Shown in pieces: positions 16,108 through 24,880 of a stretch of 64,000 bases of DNA. The notes beneath the pieces are model-generated. The model made no database searches and was not told the origin of the DNA. It saw only the letters and a list, made by a program, of their open reading frames with translations. The position numbers and the translations under genes were made by a program. Position 1 is the first letter of the stretch; each line of letters opens with the position of its first letter. This stretch comes from Myxococcales bacterium (GTDB lineage: Bacteria > Myxococcota_A > Polyangia > Polyangiales > GCA-016699535), in contig CP064980.1 of the NCBI GenBank assembly GCA_016699535.1, positions 2,054,001 through 2,118,000 of the forward strand, written 5' to 3'.

Positions 16108-17571
16108 ATGGTTGCGGGATTATATACACGGGCTTATATTGAAAATGACATTCAGCTTCAAAAACGAGCAAGGCTCGTCCGAGCTTTGGGTTTGGCTTTC
16201 CTGACCTGTTTTTTTCTGGTTTTTTCAGCGTGCGAAGATTCAAACGCAAGCGAGCCAGGCCCGACGGACTACACGTTTTTAGCGCGCGACAGTGAGCTTT
16301 CAAGCGTATCGTATTCCGGTCAAATCTTGCGGCACGTACTTATTGAAGAACTTAATGATTACATCGCCGGGCTTACGGCGCGGATTGATAGCAGTCAGTT
16401 GCAGCCTGCCGAAGGCGACATTGCTCAAGACCTTAACTTTTATTACCGCTTTGATAGCGAGGTTGGCGGGCAAGTGGATTTGACACTGCCAAGTGAACTG
16501 CCCCTTGTGCAACAAAGCTACGATGACGTGGCTTCAGGTAAAAACCTGCATGAAAAACTCGCTGGCGTGGATGCGACGGGCCAGCACAAGGATTGGTCGA
16601 CTTCCTTTGCTGGCTTTGAGCACGAGGATGTAAGATCTCCTGAAAGTCTCGTTGATTTTCTTTTTGACCAACTCGATGCGCTTGCTGTAGCGCGCAGCCA
16701 CGGCGATGTGGGCATGGCCCCGGATGGCAGCCCGCTTCAAGTGCTTCATGTGACCGAAGAGGGTTGGGACATCAAAGAGCTGATCGAAGAGTTTATGTTG
16801 GGCGCCGTGATTTTCTCGCAAGCCACGGACGATTACTTGGACAGTGATCTTGAGGATCATGGTCTCAATGCTTCACACGACATGCTCGAAGAAGGCGAAA
16901 ACGCAACGGTGCTTGAGCATCATTGGGATGAAGCTTTTGGCTATTTTGGCGCAGCACGTGACTATCTCGAATACAGCGTCGATGAGATTGTTACTCCGGG
17001 CTATCGTGACAGCAACGGTGATGGCGAGGTGGATCTGCAAAGTGAGTATAACTTTGCCTTTAGTGTTAAAGCGGCTCAACGTGATCGCGACAGTATCGTT
17101 CCCACTGATTTTACCGGCGACATTTTCAGAGCCTTCCGTGATGGACGGACGCTGCTAGCGTCGGTCGATGGCGCGCTATCCGATGCTGAGCACGCATCCT
17201 TGCTTGGGTATCGGGATGTGATTGTGTCGACCTGGGAAAAGGTGATTGCGGCCACGCTGATCCATTGCATTAATGAAACGCTCGCAGATACGGTGGCCTT
17301 GGGTAGTGAAGCTTATGATTTTTATGATCATGCAGAGCACTTCTCGGAGATGAAAGGCTTTGCACTGGCGCTGCAGTTCTCGCCTTTCTCTCCTTTGAGT
17401 GACGCGCAGTTTAATGCCCTTCATGAAAAAATCGGTCTCTACCCTGTGCTTGCACAAGGCGATGCCGCAGGGTATCAGGCAGCGCTGCTCGAGGCCCGAG
17501 CGCTCTTAGCCGAAGTCTATGCCTTTGATGAGGGCAATCTTGGTAACGATCAGGGTAAAAGCGGGTGGTGA
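16108..17571 (+). CDS. DUF4856-family lipoprotein (iron-uptake-associated)
   Basis: About 487 residues, with a lipoprotein signal after a basic N-terminus (LGLAFLTCFFLVFSAC; lipobox FSAC). The mature protein matches what I know of DUF4856: an early SSVSYSGQILRHVLIEELND, an internal HHWDEAFGYFGAARDY, and a late helical part with WEKVIAATLIHCINET. This family usually accompanies imelysin and TonB-receptor genes; its biochemical role is not established. ATG 16108 has an excellent SD (GAGGAGA, 16094-16100); the longer frame from 16030 would overlap the TonB gene. The stop overlaps the possible GTG starts of the imelysin gene. Confidence 0.8.
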   Translation: MVAGLYTRAYIENDIQLQKRARLVRALGLAFLTCFFLVFSACEDSNASEPGPTDYTFLARDSELSSVSYSGQILRHVLIEELNDYIAGLTARIDSSQLQPAEGDIAQDLNFYYRFDSEVGGQVDLTLPSELPLVQQSYDDVASGKNLHEKLAGVDATGQHKDWSTSFAGFEHEDVRSPESLVDFLFDQLDALAVARSHGDVGMAPDGSPLQVLHVTEEGWDIKELIEEFMLGAVIFSQATDDYLDSDLEDHGLNASHDMLEEGENATVLEHHWDEAFGYFGAARDYLEYSVDEIVTPGYRDSNGDGEVDLQSEYNFAFSVKAAQRDRDSIVPTDFTGDIFRAFRDGRTLLASVDGALSDAEHASLLGYRDVIVSTWEKVIAATLIHCINETLADTVALGSEAYDFYDHAEHFSEMKGFALALQFSPFSPLSDAQFNALHEKIGLYPVLAQGDAAGYQAALLEARALLAEVYAFDEGNLGNDQGKSGW

Positions 17572-17576
17572 CAAAA

Positions 17577-18806
17577 ATGTCGTTAATTAAGTTCAAAAGT
17601 AGACACAATTGGCATGTTTTCGGGTATTTAGTTGCCATTTTTGGCATGTGCCTAAATCTAAGCTGTGGCGGCTCATCGAACAGCGAAGCCGATCCAGGAG
17701 CGGCTTTTGATCGCAACGCTATGCTTTTGCACCTTGGAAACGAAGTCATTGTTCCGGCGTTGCAAGCGTTGGATGACCGCGCGGCATCCTTACTCGATGC
17801 CACCGCTGCCTATCAAGCTGCTGTGCAAAATGGTGGTGATGTGCAAGCGGCGCATGCAGCGGCGCAAGCGGCTTGGAAGCAAAGCATGCTTGCTCTGCAA
17901 GAACTTGAACCGATGCAGGTGGGTCCGGCTGGCTCAAGTGCTGCGGGTGGCGCCAAAGGCGGCATGGACTTGCGTGATGAACTTTATTCTTGGCCTACAG
18001 TGAGCGGTTGCCGTGTCGATCAAGAACTGATTACGCAAGGGTTTCAAGTAGCTGACTTTTTCGAGCAAGAGCTGGTCAATGTCTACGGTCTTGATGCTCT
18101 GGAGTATTTGCTTTTTGTCGACAGCGCAGACCACAGCTGTGCTTCGCAAACGGGTATTGATGCCGACTGGGATGCGCTTAGTGAAGATGAACTACTGCTT
18201 CGTCGAGCAAGCTATGCAGCTACGGCAGCAGCTTACTTTAAGAAAACCACTTCAAAGCTTCTGACCTTGTGGCAAAGCGACGGTGGAAATTTTATTGCGG
18301 CGTTTACAGAACCTGGCATCGGGGACTCGCCTTACGATGATGAGCGTTGCGCTGTCGATGAAGTTTTTGCTGCGTTGTATCATTTAGAACTCGGACTCAA
18401 AGATCAAAAGCTGGGTGTGCCTGCTGGCATTCGCGTGGAGTGCAGCAAGGATGTGTGTCCTGAACTTGTGGAGTCGGTGTGGGCGAAACATTCCAAGGAA
18501 AACATCGGGGCTAACTTGAAGGGCTTTGAAGCGTTGTTTTTTGGTAAAGAGGGCTTGGGCTTCGACGACTTTTTGGTGGAGCTTGGCGCGCAAAGCCTCG
18601 CAACTGAGCTTCGCAATCAGTTCGATGCGATCTTAGCCGCCTATGCGCAAATCCAAGGCACTCTTAGTGAAGCTCTTGTCTTGGAACTCGATCAGGTTGT
18701 AGCGCTACATACAGCCGTCAAAAACTTCATGGACATTGTCAAAAGTCAGGTCGTAAGCGTGCTTGGTTTGCGTGTGCCACTGGAGGCGGACGGTGACAAC
18801 GATTAA
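17577..18806 (+). CDS. Imelysin (peptidase M75 / IrpA-like) lipoprotein
   Basis: About 409 residues; lipoprotein signal ending CLNLSC. The mature part is the duplicated helical-bundle imelysin fold: N-terminal repeat LLHLGNEVIVPALQALDD..AAQAAWKQSMLALQELEP, middle LRDELYSWPTVSGCRVDQEL, the family motif VYGLDALEYLLF, and a C-terminal repeat (FEALFFGKEGLGFDDFLVEL). In the motif, Asp stands where EfeO-type members have His, as in many IrpA-like proteins. Members are iron-regulated periplasmic or outer-membrane proteins needed for iron acquisition; peptidase activity is doubtful. The start is ATG 17577 (GTG 17565 or 17568 also possible). It is translationally coupled to its neighbours. Confidence 0.88.
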   Translation: MSLIKFKSRHNWHVFGYLVAIFGMCLNLSCGGSSNSEADPGAAFDRNAMLLHLGNEVIVPALQALDDRAASLLDATAAYQAAVQNGGDVQAAHAAAQAAWKQSMLALQELEPMQVGPAGSSAAGGAKGGMDLRDELYSWPTVSGCRVDQELITQGFQVADFFEQELVNVYGLDALEYLLFVDSADHSCASQTGIDADWDALSEDELLLRRASYAATAAAYFKKTTSKLLTLWQSDGGNFIAAFTEPGIGDSPYDDERCAVDEVFAALYHLELGLKDQKLGVPAGIRVECSKDVCPELVESVWAKHSKENIGANLKGFEALFFGKEGLGFDDFLVELGAQSLATELRNQFDAILAAYAQIQGTLSEALVLELDQVVALHTAVKNFMDIVKSQVVSVLGLRVPLEADGDND

Positions 18807-20238
18807 AGAACGCATCATCACAGCGCTTTTTAGAGAAAAAGACATCGCTTCGCTCGCGGCGTTTCGCATGCTCTTTGCTGCTGTGATGTTTAGCGGGCTT
18901 GTCCGCTTTTTGTTACAAGGTTGGGTGGATACGCTTTATGTGCAGCCTACCTTTTTCTTTCACTACGATGGCTTTTCCTGGGTGAGGGTATGGCCCGAGT
19001 GGGGCATCTACCTTCACTACGCTTTGCTGATGTTGCTTGCCTTGTTTATCGGCGTAGGTTTTATGTATCGCCTCAGTTGTGCGCTCTTTTTCCTGGCCTT
19101 TAGCTACCTGCAGCTCATGGATGTGAGCAACTACCTTAACCACTACTACTTGGTGGCGCTGCTTGCTTTGCTGCTTTGTTTTCTGCCTGCCCATCACTGC
19201 TGGTCGGTGGACGCCTGGCTGTTTCCAAAACTTCGCGAGGATCGCGTCGCAGCATGGACGATTTATCTGCTGCGTTTTCAAATCGCCTTGGTCTATCTCT
19301 ATGCAGCGCTTGCGAAAGTGAACAGCGATTGGCTGCTTTATGCACAACCGTTGGGGCTTTGGATGGGAGCGCGCACGCATCTTCCGATCATCGGCCCTTT
19401 TCTTGGTGCACCTTGGGTGGCTTATCTGCTTAGTTGGGCTGGCTTTTTGTACGATGCGAGCATTGTCTTTTGGCTTTCGTGGCGGCGGAGTAGGCCCTTT
19501 GCCTATCTCGTGGTGCTCGCGTTTCATGCCATGACATATGTGTTTTTCAGCATTGGGATGGTTCCTTTCATCATGTCGAGTGTGACCTTGATTTTCTTTT
19601 CCCCAAGTTGGCCACGCATTTTGCTGCAGCGGATGCGGCGGTTTTTTCCGAAAGCATCGAAGCGAGTTGAGCCTCGGTCTTTTGCGATGGACAGCGGAGC
19701 CATTCGTGCCCCGGCCTGGACGCTACACCGACGCTTGGGCGCGATGGCGCTGCTTGCTTACCTTGTCTTTCAAACGGTTTTTCCTCTGAGGCACTTTGCC
19801 TATCCAGGCAACGTGCTGTGGAATGAAGAGGGCATGCGCTTTGCGTGGAAAGTCATGGTGCGTGAGAAAAACGGCAGCATTACTTATTTTGTTCAGCCTC
19901 GAGGCAGATTGAGCGCGCGCTCGAGCGGCGCGAGCACTGCTAAGAAACGCTATCAAGTCTCGCCACACGACTATCTGACCTTTAGGCAGGCTCAAGAAAT
20001 GAGCTCGCAGCCGGATTTGATTGTCAAACTTGCCGAGCACATCGCAGATGATTTTCAGAGACGGGGTTTTGGAGCCGTTGATGTGTATGCCGAAGCGCTA
20101 GTTTCGCTTAACGGTCGAGCGCCCGCTTTACTGCTGGATCCATCGGTGGACCTTAGTAAAGGATCTGCTGCACTTAAGGGCAAAGACTGGATTTTGCCTG
20201 AACCCAACACTGCACCGATTAGGTTGGCATCACGATGA
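18793..20238 (+). CDS. HTTM-domain membrane protein (vitamin K-dependent gamma-carboxylase-like)
   Basis: About 481 residues and several membrane spans (FRMLFAAVMFSGLVRFLL, YALLMLLALFIGVGFMYRLS, YYLVALLALLLCFLPAHHC, VAYLLSWAGFLYDASIVFWL), with the HTTM hallmark SNYLNHYYLV and AKVNSDWLL. The domain is shared with vitamin K-dependent gamma-glutamyl carboxylase, but most bacterial members have unknown activity. A soluble C-terminal region of about 170 residues follows. GTG 18793 has GGAGG six bases upstream and overlaps the imelysin stop by 14 bp. The TonB receptor gene starts inside its stop codon (ATGA). Position in an iron operon suggests a role in iron-compound uptake or modification (inference). 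Confidence 0.85.
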   Translation: MTTIKERIITALFREKDIASLAAFRMLFAAVMFSGLVRFLLQGWVDTLYVQPTFFFHYDGFSWVRVWPEWGIYLHYALLMLLALFIGVGFMYRLSCALFFLAFSYLQLMDVSNYLNHYYLVALLALLLCFLPAHHCWSVDAWLFPKLREDRVAAWTIYLLRFQIALVYLYAALAKVNSDWLLYAQPLGLWMGARTHLPIIGPFLGAPWVAYLLSWAGFLYDASIVFWLSWRRSRPFAYLVVLAFHAMTYVFFSIGMVPFIMSSVTLIFFSPSWPRILLQRMRRFFPKASKRVEPRSFAMDSGAIRAPAWTLHRRLGAMALLAYLVFQTVFPLRHFAYPGNVLWNEEGMRFAWKVMVREKNGSITYFVQPRGRLSARSSGASTAKKRYQVSPHDYLTFRQAQEMSSQPDLIVKLAEHIADDFQRRGFGAVDVYAEALVSLNGRAPALLLDPSVDLSKGSAALKGKDWILPEPNTAPIRLASR

Positions 20239-22475
20239 AATATTCTGTTTTTATATTTAGTTTGGCTTGTTTACTTTCCGCGGAAGCTTTCGCTCAGGAA
20301 GTTGCAAAAGAAAAAGGGGAGGGCGCAGGCGAGGAGCCCATCGATATGGAGTCGCTCCTGATGGTGGATCCGGTTGTGGTGCAAAGCACGCCGATCGATG
20401 TGTCACGAGTGGGTGGTTCAGCCAATGTGATCACGCAAAAAGAACTTGAGCGTTTCGAATACGATGACGTGCATCAGGTCCTCAAGCAGGTACCCGGTGT
20501 TTACGTGCGGCAAGAAGATGGTTTTGGTTTGCGCCCCAATATCGGCATGCGTGGGGTGAACTCCGATCGAAGCAGTAAAGTTAACCTAATGGAAGATGAT
20601 GTATTGCTTGGGCCTGCACCGTATTCGGCGCAAGCAGCCTACTATTTTCCGTTGAGTATACGTATGGTGGGCATGGAAGTGTTCAAGGGTCCGGGCTCCA
20701 TTCCTTATGGCCCGAACACAATTGGTGGCGCCATCAATTGGCTCACCCGGCCCATTCCGGAGCAAAGTGAAGGCGATTTGGATCTTTCGGTGGGCCAATA
20801 CCGCAGCGGAAGGTTTCACGGCAACTATGGTATGCGCAGCAAGTACGCAGGCTTTCTCATTGATGGCGTGCATTTGCAAAGCGACGGTTTTAAAAATCTC
20901 GATGGTGGCGGCAACACCGGCTTTGATAAAAATGAGATGCTGGCCAAGTTTCAGATCAATACCGATCCGGATGAGCTTCGTTATCAGTCCTTGGAGTTAC
21001 GACTTGGTTATTCCAATGAAACTTCCAACGAGACCTATCTTGGCCTATCCGACGCTGATTTTGCAGCGACTCCCTACAGGCGCTACGCTGCGAGCCAATT
21101 GGGACTCATGGACTGGTGGCGCACGCAAATCCAAGTTCGTCATTACCTGAGAATCAGCGATAGCATTGAAGTGAAAACCACCGCCTATCGGCATGATTTT
21201 TCACGCTCTTGGCGTAAACTTAATCGCTTCAGCGGAGGACCCGCGCTCTTTGATGTGCTCAATCAACCCTTCGGGCAAGCAGCGGTGTATGAATCAATTT
21301 TGCAAGGCCAGCAAGATTCTGAAGGACCGGATCAAAATCTTATGGTTGGTATCAACCAACGTGATTTTGTCTCGCAAGGCATCCAAAGCACGACGACCTG
21401 GTCATATGAAAAAGACTGGTTCTCCCAGCAACTCGAGCTTGGTTTTCGCTTTCACTACGATGAAATCAAGCGCAATCACACCGAAGATCCCTATCGGATG
21501 CTGGCTTCCACCTTGGTTCCTACCCAAGATCCGCGTCAGTTGATTTTGCAAAATCAAGTCAAAACAAATGCTTGGTCGTTTCACACTTTGGATCGCATAC
21601 AACTGGGCGAATCGTTATTGCTCACGCCGGGTCTACGTGTGGAGATGATCGATTGGCAGTATCGCAACAGCACGGATGCGACTGCCGTAATAGAGCAAAA
21701 CGATTTTTATACCGTGCTTATTCCTGGGATTGGAGCTGTTTATCAATTGATTCCAGAGCTGTCTGTGCTTGCAGGCGTTCATCGAGGCTTTTCTCCGGCG
21801 GCACCGGGTCCCGAAAAAAACGCAAAGCCGGAAACAAGCGTGAACTACGAAGCTGGGCTGCGCTTTTCGAAGGAGCAAAGCAAAGCAGAGCTTGTTGGTT
21901 TCTTCAATGACTATTCAAACATGACGGCCGTTTGTTCTTTTAATCGTGGCTGTAGCGATGAGTCCATTGGTAGCCAGACCAACGCGGGCTCGGTGTTTGT
22001 CTATGGCCTCGAGGCCAGCGCATCGCAGGACCTTCCTCTGTGGTGGGATTTTGCTTTGCATACACAAGCGGCCTACACCCTGACGCTTTCGGATTTTCAA
22101 AATGATTTTACTTCAAGCGATCCCTTGCTTGCGGATGTTTCCAAGGGTGATGCTTTGCCCTACATACCGGTGCATCAACTTAACTTTATCGTTGGGGTGA
22201 ATCATCCGACTTGGGGCGTTGATTTGTCGGGTACCTACGTGGGTGAGATGCGAGATGTGGCAGGGCAGGGTCCGATTCCGACTGCCGAGCGCATCAATGA
22301 TTACATCGTTTTTGATCTTGCCGGTCGCTACAAGCTCAGCGACAAGCATGAACTATACGCCCGTATTGATAATCTGTTTGACAATGAATACATGGTTTCA
22401 CGCAGGCCTTATGGTTTACGGCCAGGTAAGCCCTTTTTATTCATGGTGGGCTACAAAGGGCACTTCGGTCCGTAG
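20235..22475 (+). CDS. TonB-dependent outer-membrane receptor, FecA-like
   Basis: A 746-residue ligand-gated porin with signal peptide MKYSVFIFSLACLLSAEAFAQ. The plug domain is clear: GGSANVITQKELERFEYDDV, QVPGVYVRQEDGFGLRPNIG, MRGVNSDRSSKVNLMEDDVL and EVFKGPGSIPYGPNTIGGAI. The rest is a 22-strand beta barrel ending NLFDNEYMVSRRPYGLRPGK and FLFMVGYKGHFGP. The TonB box may be the segment MVDPVVVQSTPI. The substrate is not readable; similarity is to ferric dicitrate/siderophore receptors. The ATG overlaps the HTTM stop (ATGA), making it the last gene of the iron operon. Confidence 0.9.
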   Translation: MKYSVFIFSLACLLSAEAFAQEVAKEKGEGAGEEPIDMESLLMVDPVVVQSTPIDVSRVGGSANVITQKELERFEYDDVHQVLKQVPGVYVRQEDGFGLRPNIGMRGVNSDRSSKVNLMEDDVLLGPAPYSAQAAYYFPLSIRMVGMEVFKGPGSIPYGPNTIGGAINWLTRPIPEQSEGDLDLSVGQYRSGRFHGNYGMRSKYAGFLIDGVHLQSDGFKNLDGGGNTGFDKNEMLAKFQINTDPDELRYQSLELRLGYSNETSNETYLGLSDADFAATPYRRYAASQLGLMDWWRTQIQVRHYLRISDSIEVKTTAYRHDFSRSWRKLNRFSGGPALFDVLNQPFGQAAVYESILQGQQDSEGPDQNLMVGINQRDFVSQGIQSTTTWSYEKDWFSQQLELGFRFHYDEIKRNHTEDPYRMLASTLVPTQDPRQLILQNQVKTNAWSFHTLDRIQLGESLLLTPGLRVEMIDWQYRNSTDATAVIEQNDFYTVLIPGIGAVYQLIPELSVLAGVHRGFSPAAPGPEKNAKPETSVNYEAGLRFSKEQSKAELVGFFNDYSNMTAVCSFNRGCSDESIGSQTNAGSVFVYGLEASASQDLPLWWDFALHTQAAYTLTLSDFQNDFTSSDPLLADVSKGDALPYIPVHQLNFIVGVNHPTWGVDLSGTYVGEMRDVAGQGPIPTAERINDYIVFDLAGRYKLSDKHELYARIDNLFDNEYMVSRRPYGLRPGKPFLFMVGYKGHFGP

Positions 22476-22672
22476 TGAGACAAAGTCCAAGACCGATTTG
22501 CCGCGAAGGGTGTAGCTTCACGATGGGGAGTTGCCTTTTCCTAGCTTGAGCACAAAGTCATACACGCTTCTACCTAGGCCGTCGAAACGTACATGCGTTT
22601 TTCAATTTTGGTCAGCTTGCCTGATTTTTCCAAAGTGTCTCCCGTGGCAAAACGTGGTATCATTTGAAGAGC

Positions 22673-23263
22673 ATGACATCCGCACGACTCTTTCGATATT
22701 TTTCTTTTTTATGCCTGGTGTTGTTAGCGCATTGCGCTAAATCTTTAGTTGATTTGGAAAACAGGGAATGTCCGTGCGTTGAAGGTTACATTTGCAACGA
22801 AGCAACGAATCTTTGCGTGAGCTCTCTTTCTTCTGACGATGCGGGTCTTGGTGGGGATGTTTTTGAAGATGTTTTGTCCGAGGCATCCGTGGACGCATCG
22901 GCAGACACGCCGACGGATACCCCGACGGATACCCCGACGGATACCCCGACGGACACCCCGACGGATACGCCCAACTCGCTGCCTTGCGATTCGGGTTTTA
23001 CAATAAGCCCAACAGTTTCAGCACCCTTTAGTTTTGATTTTTTTCATATTCAACCCCTGGCGAACTTTGCGGTGAATTTCGTGGCGATTTCCGGTTCAGC
23101 GACTTTGAGTGTCGGGCAGACTTCTTCCACACCGGTCGATGGAGGTTTTGTTTTTACGTTCGGCGTCACTGGTTCCGGCTCGGGCGTTATTGAAATGGAG
23201 GTGGTTGCCGATCCCTCGGCAGCTGTATACGGCACTTGCCGATTTAACCTCGTTTCAAACTAA
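22673..23263 (+). CDS. Lipoprotein with TPTD tandem repeats
   Basis: About 196 residues. The signal ends in the lipobox LAHC, followed by a Cys knot-like start (CPCVEGYICNEATNLCVSS). Residues about 75-100 are an acidic spacer built from five tandem TPTD units, then a beta-rich C-terminal domain (SGSATLSVGQTSSTPVDGGF) with one further Cys pair. ATG 22673 has GAAGAG just upstream. The function is unknown; the spacer probably holds the domain away from the membrane. Confidence 0.7.
   Translation: MTSARLFRYFSFLCLVLLAHCAKSLVDLENRECPCVEGYICNEATNLCVSSLSSDDAGLGGDVFEDVLSEASVDASADTPTDTPTDTPTDTPTDTPTDTPNSLPCDSGFTISPTVSAPFSFDFFHIQPLANFAVNFVAISGSATLSVGQTSSTPVDGGFVFTFGVTGSGSGVIEMEVVADPSAAVYGTCRFNLVSN
22907..22966 (+). 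repeat. Five copies of a 12-bp in-frame repeat (TPTD)
   Basis: Units of ACCCCGACGGAT (first copy with ACG, fourth with GAC) encode Thr-Pro-Thr-Asp. The unit is a multiple of three, so copy-number change would lengthen or shorten the spacer without breaking the frame. Confidence 0.95.
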
Positions 23264-23431
23264 ACATAACCGAAAAACAAGTCTTCTTTCATTACTGGAC
23301 CCACGAAATGGCTTTAGTTAGGGTTGGTTAAAAGGAGCAAGCGTTTTGGAGTCAATAGCGTAAACTCTATGGAACCGTATGCTTTAGTGGGGCGCGATTT
23401 CGTTTGATTGTATAGCCAAGCCCTCTAGGCT

Positions 23432-24880
23432 ATGCTTCTTGAACGTATCATGTGGCCTATAGCAGCTTCGATGAAGCAAAGACTAGCCATTACGCTCAGT
23501 GTTGCCGCGGCTGCGCTGGTCTGGTTTTTACCTTTTGACTTGCAGCCGCTTGTCCATCGTTTTTCGGTGGTGTTTGTGCTCGTGTTGGGCCTATGGCTAA
23601 GCGAAGCCATTCCGATAGCAGCGACTGCTCTGCTTATTGCACCCTTTTTTGTGATTATGGGAATATGCAACGCGAAGCAAGCTTTTGCGCCTTATGCGAA
23701 TCCGTTGCTTTTTCTGTTCGTCGGTGGCTTTTTTATCGCTCGGTCCATGGCCCTTCATGGTCTCGATCGGCGTATTGCCTTTGCCTTACTTCGCCAGCCA
23801 GCTGCCGGCAAATCGACGCGTCGTATTTTTATGACGCTCTTAGCTGTTGTCGTACTGCTTTCGATGTGGATTTCGAACACCGCAACTGCCGCTTTGCTGA
23901 TTCCTATAACGATGGGGCTAGTGAATGCCATTGAAGAGCATGAGCAAAATGCTGCGCTCAAAGAGCGAGCAGTGCTTTCGGTGGCCTATGCTTGTTCGAT
24001 TGGCGGACTTGGCACACCGGTTGGTAGCCCGCCAAATCTCATCACCATGGAGTTTTTAAAACAAGCTGGATTTGCCTTGGATTTTCTGGGATGGATCAAA
24101 GTTGCCTTGCCAACCGCGCTTGCTCTTCTTGCGGTGCTCTACTGGTACAGGCGTCCAAAACTGATTGTGTTGGGAGACTTTAAATTGCGCAAGGTCGAGC
24201 TTGGCCCTTGGAGCCGAGGCGAGAAGATCACGGCGCTTAGTTTGAGCTTGGCTATCATTGGTTGGATGTTGCCCTCGGCTTTTAAACTGGCAGGTTCAAG
24301 TATCGCGGCAGAGCTTGAGCACAATCTTCCTCCAGGGGTAGTCGCCATGTTGGCGACGATTCCTTTGTTTGCCGTATTCGATCCTAAGCACAAAGAGGTC
24401 GTCTTGCCGTGGAAAGAGGCAACCAAAATTGATTGGGGCATCATCATGCTTTTTGGCGGGGGACTTTCGCTTGGTAAGCAGATGATGGATACAGGATTTG
24501 CTGAAGTGCTTGGGCAGGGTTTGCTTCAGGCGACGGGCTTTACCAACCTTTGGCTTTTGGTGTGCTGCTTTGCTTTGTTTACAACTTTCTTCACTGAAGT
24601 CTGTTCCAACATGGCATCGGCTAGCATGCTTGTGCCTTTGGCGATCAGTGTGTGCAAGCAGCTTAATTTGCCCTTAGCGCCAGTGGTGCTGGCCGTTGGC
24701 ATCAGTGCAAGTTGTGCGTTTATGTTGCCTATTGCGACAGGTCCTAACGCCATTGCTTACGGTACAGGTGTGCTCAACATGAAAACAATGATTCGTTCCG
24801 GTTTTGTTTTGAATCTCGTGTGTACAGCGGTAATCGTCCTGATGTTGCATCTTTTGTGTAAGCTCTATGGCTGGGCTTAA
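23432..24880 (+). CDS. DASS-family (SLC13) sodium/carboxylate symporter
   Basis: A 482-residue inner-membrane transporter for di- or tricarboxylates, sulfate or phosphate. The two SNT substrate/sodium-binding motifs are visible: SMWISNTATAALLIPITMG in the first half, and SNMASASMLVPLAI in the second. GGLGTPVGSPPNLITMEFL and PIATGPNAIAYGTGV are the matching hairpin segments. About 11-12 membrane spans are predicted. Exact substrate unknown; a dicarboxylate would fit the succinate-using genes at 50-61 kb (inference). The stop is convergent with the DUF1552 gene. The start may be ATG 23432, 23450 or 23471. Confidence 0.9.
   Translation: MLLERIMWPIAASMKQRLAITLSVAAAALVWFLPFDLQPLVHRFSVVFVLVLGLWLSEAIPIAATALLIAPFFVIMGICNAKQAFAPYANPLLFLFVGGFFIARSMALHGLDRRIAFALLRQPAAGKSTRRIFMTLLAVVVLLSMWISNTATAALLIPITMGLVNAIEEHEQNAALKERAVLSVAYACSIGGLGTPVGSPPNLITMEFLKQAGFALDFLGWIKVALPTALALLAVLYWYRRPKLIVLGDFKLRKVELGPWSRGEKITALSLSLAIIGWMLPSAFKLAGSSIAAELEHNLPPGVVAMLATIPLFAVFDPKHKEVVLPWKEATKIDWGIIMLFGGGLSLGKQMMDTGFAEVLGQGLLQATGFTNLWLLVCCFALFTTFFTEVCSNMASASMLVPLAISVCKQLNLPLAPVVLAVGISASCAFMLPIATGPNAIAYGTGVLNMKTMIRSGFVLNLVCTAVIVLMLHLLCKLYGWA

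Noticed and set aside
22907..22966. CRISPR-like direct repeats
   Set aside because: 12-bp units without spacers, in frame within a coding region.
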